A stretch of 64,000 bases of DNA from Sclerotiophoma versabilis (Eukaryota > Ascomycota > Dothideomycetes > Pleosporales > Didymellaceae): contig JAAROD010000033.1 in NCBI GenBank assembly GCA_012274445.1, positions 62,001 to 126,000 on the forward strand, given 5' to 3'. The translations under genes and the position numbers were made by a program. Positions 24,661 to 34,241 of the stretch are shown here, one piece after another (position 1 is the first letter of the stretch; each line of letters begins with the position of its first letter). The notes below the pieces were generated by a model. The model was not told the origin of the DNA and made no database searches. It worked only from the letters and a program-made list of their open reading frames with translations.

Positions 24661-27600
24661 ATCTCGTTAGCAACATTCTGCTGGTACAATCTTGCTAACG
24701 ATCATGCAACAGGTCGTCGTTACGCTGCAAAGGTAGCATGACCGCTGGGAATGCCCAAGACGCTGCTTCACGATGGTCTTGATTCGTTGTCGTGAAATAG
24801 CAGTATCCACGTACCATAACTCTTGCTTGTAAAACTTTCGACAGTCATTTTGTTATTGCGGTTAAGAACCAAGAACAGCGCTTCTAAGTCCTGCAGGAGT
24901 TGGGGTTCATAAACCGTACCTCCCTTTATCCTTTGTAGCGTCCTACACCTGAAGTAAGCGCCAGTTTAGGGCGGCAGAAGAGCGGGGTCTCATGCTTCAG
25001 CTGCTGATGAGCCCACATAATCTTGACATGGTATATCCACCATGCTGCGCCTCAATCCTTGGACAAGAGAATGATTATACCCTTATCAGCCGCAATTGGG
25101 CGAAGAGCAGCGAACCATGACACTCGCCAAGTGCAACTTGAGCCTCCTGTAGCCCGAGGAAAGTTATCCAACATGAGTGAAGAGCGCTGGATTTCTGAAG
25201 CAAAGTGATTAAGCCAGGATCTTGAAGAACCTTTGTGTGTGTAGCTTAGACGACAATCGCGCTACAATGCAGTTTGGACAGGTGCTGGTACTCTGAAAGA
25301 ATGCGGGGAGCTACCCCGCGCCTGCTCGAGGCGTGCACCTGGCTGTCCAGGCGCAACATAATTGGGTATTGCAGCCGGTACGTGACTGATACAGAGCGGC
25401 TGAACCAGTGGGATACAGGGCTATGTGGGTGGGTATGAAGTGTGCATTAACAAAGCGTAGCTTGGTGGGTGGCGCTGTGAAGTACAGTTCGCGATACCCA
25501 ATGGAATCGCTTGACGGTGCTGACAACGCAGTCACGTTCTGAGAAGTTGACGGGCAAGAATTTAGTGCTTTGCGAGCGACCATGATAGATCGGTCCAGAA
25601 TGTGGGGTAGCACTGCAAGTTGCTCGGCTATTCTATACTCATTTGGCAAATGGTGACTAGCTGGTAAAGCCCACGATCAAGTCAAGGTACGCGTTTATGT
25701 GTCAAGCAGCGCACGAACGAGAAGGCGCCTGTGACGCTTTATCCGACCGATGAGTGCTATGTCAAATATGTACCGGTAGAAGGGTGAAAACTAGACGAGG
25801 TGTTCCTCCCAAAACCGATCAATGCTTAAACTACCTTTATACGCTAGCCTCTGCTACGCGTAATTGGTAGTGCAATCCTACAGCAAGAAGTGCTTAGGGA
25901 TAGTCAACTTGTCTTTTAGAATAAGCTAGGTTGACCTCTTAAGACATAGTATCACCACAACGCCTTGGCAGCAGTAATTGCTACCTCTAAATACTAGCTA
26001 ACTAAATGTCATCTCTGGCAAAGGCCCAAGTGTGTTGAACTATGTAAGATCCAAAAAGTAAAATTCTTCCTGTTGTCTTGTCTTGCACACAAAGTCCAGT
26101 TGCATTATGCAGATTCGCGCAATGCGTATGCGGACATGTTACCGGTACCGGTATAGGTAAGCGCTTAAACACAGTATTGCACGCACAGACAGACATGATC
26201 GACAAAGGCACAGGGTTCTACTCCTACTGAGTCAGCGCTAACTTCAATCATCTTATTACAATCCTGGAGCTGGTCTAATGCCTCACTCCGAGCTTTATCT
26301 GGAATTGTTGAAACCATCTTAAGGCCCTCTACACTGTTCACAACCCGAATACTAGAAGAGAGAGCATAAGAGATAAGGCGCTCGGTACATCACGAGCAAG
26401 GCTGGGATGACAGCGACAAGAGTCTTGGTGTCGAAGATAACGATGGAAACAAAGACGACGATAAAGATGAGGAAGCGAATTTAGGTCGAGCGCAGGCCCT
26501 TGGTCCTTCCACGCAGGACAATAGAGACGCGCTACTACAGACGCCAGCCTTAGACTAGCCAAGCGAAGTCCAATGGCAAAGGGCGAATCAGCTTCAATGA
26601 GAACATTCTTTCCTACCAAAGCTGATCAATCAAATATTTACGAATTTTAGTAAAGTGTGGGTAGCGTTGCATAGCAGCAACTACTTCAGCGACAGTCATT
26701 TTTCTCAGGCTATGAACAGAGAAACGTCGTTGAAACTGCAATTTTAAGACCTGCCATGTGTCATAACAAGCATAGAGCCTTCTCCAAGCCATGTGTCGTC
26801 ACTAGAACAGAGCGGACTCGTTCCGCCAGTTTAACTGAGCTAAGTTGATCTAGCCGCCAGCCTGGGGCTGGCCAGTACCTGGAGTTCAGGCCGTACGAAA
26901 ATACTCCACCTTCAGAACAAGGGCTTGGTATTTTGCTCTGCAGCTGCAAGATTAAAAGTACTATGCGGACGAATATTACTGGCAAGGAAGTTTATGACGT
27001 GCCACAAGGAAACGTAACTGGCGGACGCAATAGAGAAGGTATGATATCTTCATAGACTGCGACATGCTTATATCCTTTACTTCGTGGGAGACTAAATCGA
27101 AAGCAAGAAGCCAGCGGTGTTTTTGTATCTACTAGCAGACCGATACCTACCGCGAAGAAACCCGAAGAGGATTGAAACCTTTCTTTTGCCTTGACCTAGC
27201 ATGAATTGCGGAGATTCTATGCTAATCTCTCGTCTTGAATATTTCACGGCTGTTTTGCGATTGCCCTTGGGTATGTACACACCCAGACTACCAAGCATAC
27301 AGACAACGAGCATCGATGTTTACTTGTTAGACGCATTTCAGACAGCCTAACCAGGAAGCAGGTCTATATTGCTAATTTCGTCATTTATTAGTCATTCTCA
27401 CTTTCAGACCATAGCCGCACAGAGACCTGCGTTGGAAAGACCTCGAAGTGTTGCGCACCTAAGACAAATTTTAATGGGCTTCGTGTTCAAACAGCGGACA
27501 TCTTCTCTCTTGGTTGCGTGTTTTTGCGATATAAGCGGTTCATTGTCGCTGATGGAAAAGCTCGACTGAATGCTCCAGAATATCCCGCCAGTCATGAGCT

Positions 27601-27765
27601 ATCGTGCAAATCTTAAAAACGTATAGCGCTGGACAGAGATACTAACCAAATCTCGTCTGGCGTGTTAGTACTATTGAAGAAAGTTTCACTGAAGGAGATG
27701 TTTGCTAGTACGCGTTCGATTGTTAAGTCGGAAATCCTGATAGCGGAGTCAAAGATTGCCAACTG
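24661..27765. other. Gene-poor stretch
   Basis: About 3.1 kb without a recognisable gene. Open frames (up to 112 codons) look random. Some patches (25,780-26,000) are AT-rich and might be old repeat relics. The first few hundred bases above 24,660 are the promoter side of the GMC gene. Confidence 0.5.
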
Positions 27766-27766
27766 G

Positions 27767-27918
27767 TGCTTACTACAATAAATACTACAAATCAGTATTT
27801 ACTACAATAGAGATTGATGTAAATACTTACTACGAGAAAATTTGGTATGAGTGCTTACTACAGCAAAAATTACCATGTGCTTACTATAACAAACTTGACT
27901 AACAAGGGCTTACTACAA
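27767..27918. repeat. Array of six CTTACTACAA-like motifs at about 28-base spacing
   Basis: Near-identical words occur at 27,767 (TGCTTACTACAA), 27,796 (TATTTACTACAA), 27,824 (TACTTACTACGA), 27,852 (TGCTTACTACAG), 27,878 (TGCTTACTATAA) and 27,907 (GGCTTACTACAA), plus a half copy at 27,783. Spacings are 29, 28, 28, 26 and 29 bases. Sequence between the words is not conserved. The array ends about 65 bases before the TATA box of the secreted-protein gene. It may be a worn minisatellite or a set of binding sites. Confidence 0.75.
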
Positions 27919-27981
27919 CAACGACATAGCAAAGTAGCTCAACGCAATCTCGCAAAGGAAAAGATTAAGTTATCCGATATC

Positions 27982-27988
27982 TATAAAA
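27982..27988 (+). promoter_or_regulatory. TATA box of the secreted cysteine-rich protein gene
   Basis: TATAAAA lies 114 bases before the ATG at 28,102. The leader between them is CA-rich with almost no G, as is common for strongly expressed fungal secreted-protein genes. Confidence 0.65.
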
Positions 27989-28101
27989 GCCATTGGCAGT
28001 ACTCTTCTTCAAAACCAGATCAAAACAGAAGTTCACTCATCTACACTCCAACAACCTCCTACAAGAACCATCCAACCGTTCAAGACCACCCAACTCCAAA
28101 C

Positions 28102-28507
28102 ATGAAGTTCTTCGCTATTGTCCTCTCACTCGCACCCTTCCTTGCGTAAGTCCTAAATCACATCTAATGCATTCCCCATCTAACATGGTTAGCAATGTCA
28201 TGGCAGACTCGCACGGTGCTTGCGCCTGCCAGATCGCTACGAACTCACCACTGGACAACGTAGCTACTCAAGCATGCTGCAGCGAGTTCGGTCTTATAAC
28301 TGGTATGTATTTTTACGGTCACACCTGTACAACTAGAGCTTAATTAACACAATCGTAGTGGGATTGAATGCAGGCGCTCAGACTCGGGACCAGACTGTCC
28401 AGTTTTCAGGACCCTACTGTGAAGCTCTCACTGGATCGATTGACGGTAACAATTTCAACTCTTGCTGCAAGAGCCACGGTGCTGGTGACTCTGCCTGTCC
28501 TTTTTAG
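28102..28507 (+). CDS. Small secreted cysteine-rich protein (effector candidate)
   Basis: Three short exons: 28102-28145, 28193-28302, 28359-28507, giving exactly 100 residues; no single frame shows it. Intron 1 (GTAAGT...GGTTAG, 47 bases) splits the signal peptide codons and intron 2 is GTATGT...CGTAG (56 bases). The N-terminus MKFFAIVLSLAPFLA is a signal peptide, with a likely cut after residue 19 (VMA). The mature part of about 81 residues has eight Cys at 25, 27, 43, 44, 72, 87, 88 and 98: C-x-C, CC, C, CC, C. This resembles but does not equal the hydrophobin order C-CC-C-C-CC-C. There is no membrane segment, no GPI signal and no known domain. It lies in a gene-poor tract behind a motif array and a TATA box. 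Short secreted disulphide-rich proteins in such places are often host-interaction effectors, but that role is inference; a divergent hydrophobin-like surface protein is the alternative. Confidence 0.85.
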
Positions 28508-28540
28508 ATGCGCAATGCGCAATGCGCAATGCGCGCAATG
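28508..28540. repeat. Tandem ATGCGCAA octamer
   Basis: About four copies of ATGCGCAA, the last slightly altered, begin at the base after the stop codon of the secreted protein, so they form the start of its 3' UTR. Confidence 0.85.
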
Positions 28541-29802
28541 GAATGTGAACACGGGGGGAAGGCTTTAGGGGAAGTTCGAGAAAAAACGTTTTGTATTCAA
28601 GATACTTAGTCAAAGACCTAATACAATACCATAAAAAGACCATCTCTTCATTTGCATTCAAAGTTGTGACTGTCAGATCAAGCGTGTCAAAACGTGAAGT
28701 TGTGGTGAAGAGAGTCTGACCCCAGTAACGCGTACGCTAAGCTAGGAGGACTATGTAAGCAATATCACATTGTCCAAACCAACTGAACCCCCACCTCTAT
28801 CTGCAAAGATAAAATGCTGTAATGTATCTCAACGCTATCTATAATAATTCACGTTCGATCAATAAAGCAGTAAGTTGAAATAACCACAACGCAACAAGAC
28901 AGCTTGCAATGAGCACCCGTCAGCTTTTACTAACACAGCTTGCCTTGCACAGTACCATCTAGTTATTAATCGCGAGTATAAACTTGCGATCCGGAGTTTT
29001 CCTATATCCCCATACCCGCTACGAAAACTACTACAAGAACCCTCACCTGCCCTAATCCTACCTAATATGTTAGAGAGTTACAACACAGCTTCTAAAAAGC
29101 AGACACTACACGATTCAAAGGCTAGATTAATGCCTCTTTACCTCTGTTAAGACTATAAATATACTCATTCCCACTAGCAATAAGAACACTTAAGAGCCTG
29201 TGTTATTTATCAGAGTGGAAAAGCAGCATAGTATTAAACGCATTACAAATACACACAATGCAAAGTATTACTCAATGAGTAGGGGGAAGATGTATTTAAA
29301 TTACTGTGTTAGTGCAGTGTATATAGAGTACTTTGAACGCTATGGAATGGTGAAGAGAGATACAGTAAAATCTCAAGGGTAGAGAGCTATATAGCACAGA
29401 GGAAAGAGTAGTGGTTCTTCGCAAATCCCAGGGATACTACGGATGCCATCGTTCTTGCTGATGATATTGATACTCAAGAGGAGCTGGTGGGCATGGAGTA
29501 GAAAAAGGGTTAGGGTGGAATTATCGAGGAGGTATACGGTAAGAAACGTCATCTCATCAATGAGTTGAGGATCCAAAGGACAGGATTGATTGATACCTGC
29601 GCATTCGAAGTATTCAGGACTGTAAGCGTTGCAGTAGTTGGATGTGCAATAGAAGTGACGGATGATGACTATCAGAAAACATCCTGTAGATAGAGACTAT
29701 TCTAATTGTGTAACCTTTAAGCACAGGCATGCAAATACCACAGCGCACGCAGGTACTAAGGGTAGCAATACGATGTCGCAGCCTTCTAGTTCCATACGCG
29801 CA
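28541..29802. other. Intergenic, AT-rich in part, no gene seen
   Basis: It holds only short chance frames (up to 68 codons). The composition at 29,040-29,330 is AT-rich with TA-rich words that may be a weak RIP relic. The last part is 3' flank of the transporter gene. Confidence 0.5.
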
Positions 29803-31536
29803 TCACATGCTCGCCTTTCCCCGGCTCTCAAAAGGCAAAAGTAACACCAACACGCCGGCTGCGATGAACAGCGCTCCAGAAACATACACCGGCGCACTCG
29901 TATCCAGGTTCGCAAACATCGCCACAATCGGCGCCATGATGCCAAACACCCTATTCGCACTAGCTGTAATTGCATTCCCAGTCCCTCTGTCCTTGGTCGC
30001 AAAGATCTCGGGCGTGTACGCGTACAGCACGGCATACATGATGTTACTCATGAAGTTGTAGGCGCAGTTCCAGCCGAGCAGCGCGTTGGAATCGAGTGCT
30101 GTGGTCGAGCAGAAGAGGAATACGCCCGTGAGCACTGTAGAGAGGGCTAGTGTGCCTTTGCGTCCGATGCGTGGCGTTTCGACGAGGAGGCCGCCGAGTA
30201 GACAGCCCGGGACGCCTAGGGCGGCAATGATCAGGGAGTTGCGGTATGTGGTGTAGGTGCTCCCGTCGCCAAAGTCGACGCCTCGGGTTGCCTGGATGAA
30301 GGGGAGGAAGGCGTTGTACAGTGGGAAGCCCAGGCCGATGAATGCCCATACTGTAGTCTGAATTTGTTAGCTCAATCATCTTGTGGACAAAGCAGCTGAA
30401 GACGCACGATGAGGGAGGTGGAGTAGGCAAGCTTCTTGGTTGCGAAGAGCGCTTTGACATGAGATGCGTCTAGATTTTGCAGGTTGCGTTTGACTGCTGC
30501 TACTGCTGTCGTACGTTGGACTGTTGGTGTTGATGTAGATAGAGTGACGTCGTTGCAAGCTTGGAGGTCTTCGAGCGTCAGAGTGGAAGTTTTGCCGTTT
30601 CGGCGCGCGACTTCGTGGACGATGGCGACTGCACCGGCATCATCGCCTTTGCCCATGAGAAACTTAGGCGATTCGTAGATGGTGAAGCATACGAAGCGGA
30701 GGAAGAACATGATGAGTGCAGTACCGCCCTGCCAAGAGTCAGTTAACACTTCAGATATCAATCACAGTCAAGTGTGACCTACCATAACAATGAGGAAGTA
30801 CCGCCAGCCCATGTTCTCGCTTTTTGTGCAATTCTCATCAGTTTCCTGGCACGTCAGATTCCCTAGCAACGGCCATGCTACAAGCGTCGCATAGACCTGC
30901 GCGAGCGCCCAGTCAATCGACAAGATAGTGAGTAGATACTGATGGCTACCAGGCAGGAATTCAAGGAAGATAGCGCTGTCGACTGGCAGATTGCCGCCCA
31001 CTCCAACACTCCAAAGCGCGGCGAAGACTCCAATGGCAGCAAAGTTCGGACTCCCAGCTGCGATCATGCCAAACACCGCTGTGATGCCAATCGTTAGGTT
31101 GAAGGCCCAGCGGCGGCCGAAGATGTCGCATCCAAAGCCCCAGAATACCGCGCCGAAAAGCAGTCCTATGTTTTGCGATAGGGTGAGAAATGGTGGTCGA
31201 TCGGGATTGAACTCGTTCCTGACGGGTGTGAAGATGAGAGATGTCGCGATGGGCCAGAGATTGTCCATTGCCCAGCCAAAACCGATGACAACGAAGAGCT
31301 GCCACTATATGTCATTGTGAGAAGAAGTCACGGGAGTAGTCGTTTAGATGTACCTGATATTTACCCATGCCAATCTCTTGAATAGCCTTGTTCAGAACAC
31401 GAGCTTTGGCTGCGTAAACAGGATCCAGAGATCCGTCTTCGAGGACGCCCTCGGGAGCATGTTCCAGAGAAGGCACTTCTTGCGCAGTATGCTTTGAGTG
31501 CTCTCCGTCATATTTTTTGGTTGGTGAATCAGGCAT
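29803..31536 (-). CDS. MFS transporter, SV2/SVOP-like
   Basis: Four exons on the minus strand: 31354-31536, 30783-31304, 30408-30728, 29803-30357, giving 526 residues, all junctions phase 0 with introns of 49-54 bases. The first exon is a soluble N-terminus (about 60 residues). Helix 1 follows (FVVIGFGWAMDNLW), then GAVFWGFGCDIFGRRWAF, the MFS loop 2-3 motif, then NLPVDSAIFLEFLPG, characteristic of the SVOP-like branch of the sugar-porter group. A long central cytosolic loop (about 240-340) is Ser/Thr-rich. The second half includes GCLLGGLLVETPRIGRKG and YAYTPEIFATKDRGTGNA. The substrate is unknown; relatives move organic anions or sugars. The start at 31,536 is preferred over an in-frame upstream ATG because its N-terminus is acidic and compact, as in the family. 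Confidence 0.88.
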
Positions 31537-32201
31537 GGCGAGGGGGGTAGATGTTTGGTGACGACTGCAACAGCGTTTGGTACATGCACACGAATGAGGC
31601 AGGTAGTCGTGACACCGTTCCCAGCCACAGGGTCGAGTCGAACGCCGCAATAGGTCGCGTAACACTGGCTTGCGTATCACAGCTTGTCTTGTCGAGAGTC
31701 TTTCAATGCGTATTCAAACAGAGAGCACGTAACTGCAAAATGGTTGGAGAAGTGAGCGCAACCCATGCTCCGGAATCGTTACATATATAGGTGGCAGACA
31801 AGAGACTGGTACTGCAGGATATGACGTGCTCCCCGCAGGTGTAACCATTACCAAAGCGTTTTGCGACTGTTCATAAAGGCTGAGACGGATTGATCTGCCT
31901 GCAGATAAGCAAGCCAGGCGAGATAGTGCTGCATAGCTGCTGCTAGCGTGCACAATGTTCGGGAAGGTGGTGTGCAAAGACGCAGGCGGTTGGTGAGTTT
32001 ATCGAGATTCGTGACACTAGTAATGACGCGATATCACGTGAAGTGTAGACCACTAAGCGTGTACATGTTTTTGTGAATGCATTATCGTTTCGTTCGTTCC
32101 AAGCGTACTCGTTATGCTATGCTTATAGTACAAAGCTCTGGTGTAAGAGCAAACTGGAAAAGCAAGCACGAACAGCCGTGTATTCCTTCTTGCTGCTGGA
32201 C
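31537..32201. other. Promoter side of the SVOP-like gene and 3' flank of RPT6
   Basis: No gene is seen. A TATATAT word near 31,784 lies about 250 bases upstream of the transporter start. Confidence 0.5.
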
Positions 32202-33424
32202 TTACTTCCATAGCTTGCCCAAACTGATAGCCTTGTCGTCGTGCTTGTTCAGCACCTTGGCCGTTGCCAGATCAAAGTCCTCTTGTGTGACGTGTACCCT
32301 CCTCTCCCTAAGGGCGTACATACCAGCCTCTGTGCAGACACCCTTCAGCTCAGCACCGGAACACCCATTCATCTTCTCGGCAATCTTGGTCAGGTTGATA
32401 CCGCGAGTCAAGTTCATGCTTCTTGAGTGGATGCGCAGAATGTCGGCTCGCGCCTCGACGGTTGGCGGTGGGAACTCGATCTTGCGGTCGATACGTCCAG
32501 GCCGTAGAAGGGCAGGGTCCAGGATGTCGAGACGGTTGGTTGCCATGATGATTTTGATGTTCTTGGTCGGCTCGAAACCGTCCAGCTGGTTCAGCAGCTC
32601 CAACATGGTACGCTGCACCTCCGAGTCACCGCCTGAGCTCCCTTCTACACGACTTGAGCCGATGCTGTCAATCTCATCCATGAAGATGATACTGGGCGCA
32701 TGTTCTCGAGCCATGATGAAGAGTTCTCGAACCATTCGACTACCCTCACCAATGTACTTCTGCACCAACTCGCTTCCCGACACTCGAATGAACTTGCAGT
32801 CAGCGTGATGCGCTACGGCACGCGCAAGCAGCGTCTTTCCTGTTCCTGGCGGGCCATACAGCAGGACACCCTTTGGCTGCGCAATACCGAGCGACTCGAA
32901 CAGCTCTGGATGTTGCAGACCCAGCTCGATGACCTCCTTGATTTCCTTGATCTGCTGGTCAAGACCGCCGATCATGTCGTACGTGCTGTCTGGCACCTTC
33001 TCGACCATCATGAGCGAAACCAGCGGGTCGACAGAGGACGGCAGGAGCTTCTCGAGCTTGTACGAATCGCTGAGGAGGGTGACGCGCTTGCCAGCTGTGA
33101 GTTTGCTGATGTCGACGTTGTCGGCGACGTCGACGACTGTGGGCGGTAGGTTAGCCATGTGCTCGTCCAGCTTGATCCGCACTGCGTACCGTATTTTCCT
33201 TCCGGATGCACCTTGACAAGCACCTTCTTTGTGCCCATGACCTTGACGACCTCACCGACGTAGGAGCCAGGCTGCTGGAGCAGACCAAGCTCTTCCCGCA
33301 GCAGGCGCACTCGCGAGTTGTAGTCGTTCCGCTGGGCTTCCAGGCGGCGGAGCTTAGCCTGTCCCTGGATGATCTCGAGCTTCATCGACTCGATCTTGTT
33401 GTGGAAGAAGGTATCGAGCGCCAT
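32202..33424 (-). CDS. 26S proteasome regulatory ATPase Rpt6 (PSMC5/Sug1)
   Basis: Two exons, 33190-33424 and 32202-33136, with one 53-base intron, giving 389 residues (family about 390-405). The N-terminal coiled coil (about 10-50, with RRLEAQRNDYNSRVRLLREE) is typical of Rpt6, followed by the OB domain (SYVGEVVKVM, KVLVKVHPEGKY). The AAA core has Walker A GPPGTGKT near 170, Walker B IIFMDEID near 226, the second region of homology ATNRLDILDPALLRPGRIDRK, and ends in the conserved LWK. It is one of six ATPases of the base that unfold substrates into the 20S core, in cytosol and nucleus. It is divergently transcribed from VNX1, with 817 bases between the two starts. The gene looks fully intact. 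Confidence 0.97.
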
Positions 33425-34241
33425 GGTGGTGGCGGGCGCCGGCGGCGGTGCGTGCGGGAGAGGGTGCAGAGAGGGGGGGGGGCGTTGGGAGGAGACGGGC
33501 CAGGCGAAGCTAGCGGTAGGGCGGGCGTGGACGTGGGCGGGCTCTGGAGCAGACGCTGATGGCGGCGAGGGTGGTGAAGTGTGCAGCGGTGCTTGGTGAT
33601 GGCGATCACGACAAGCTCCAGCGACGCAGCACGGAGCCCGCAGTACGTTTCGCCGCGAAGCCGCGCGAACCGCAACGGACTAGCGCGCAGGGTGGGGCGC
33701 CGCTGCCCTTCTCGTCATCTCCGCAGGGCTGCCAGGCCCGGGTGGTGGCACACGGCATCGGCATTCCTGAGCTCTGCAGGGACACGCGGCGGTCAAGAGG
33801 CTGCAGAATGCGGAGAGAGTGCGCGTGTGCGGCGTGCCGACGTGAAGCCCGCCGTCGACGGTGGCGCAAGCTTCAGGCTGGAGGCAGGCTGGCGGGCGTG
33901 CAGGCCGGTCGCGCGTGAGACAGGGTCGCGCGGAAGTCGGGCGCTGCTGGCTGCTGGCTGCTGGCTGCTGGCTGCTGGCTGCTGCATGGCCGATCGGCGT
34001 GCCGGCAGGTCATCTGCATTGTTGCGTGCACGCAGACATCGAGGGGCACGACAGCCTCTCCTTTCTTTTCCATGTCTGCCTTGTCCTCTCCTCTCCGTAG
34101 ACGCGCTGCGGCTGAAACCAGTCCGGCCGAATAGACTGGCCTCCGTGACAAGGGCGTCATCGCATCAGCAGAGCGGTCTGCTAGCCCAACAAGCCCAAAC
34201 CGACCCCCTTCTCTGCACCGCTCCGTCCAGCGACCACCAAC
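33425..34241. promoter_or_regulatory. Shared divergent promoter region RPT6/VNX1
   Basis: 817 GC-rich bases between two start codons. It holds a poly-G run at about 33,473 and a CTGCTGG minisatellite. The frames in it are by-products of GC richness. No typical PACE element (the Rpn4 site of yeast proteasome genes) was noticed. Confidence 0.55.
33942..33986. repeat. CTGCTGG heptamer minisatellite
   Basis: About six head-to-tail copies of CTGCTGG lie in the intergenic space between RPT6 and VNX1. Confidence 0.85.

Noticed and set aside
27767..27918. The phased motif array as a CRISPR or transposon end
   Set aside because: Repeats are only 12 bases, imperfect, with unequal spacers and no flanking transposase or inverted repeat.
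28102..28507. Calling the small secreted protein a hydrophobin
   Set aside because: It has eight Cys, but the order is C-x-C, CC, C, CC, C rather than C, CC, C, C, CC, C.
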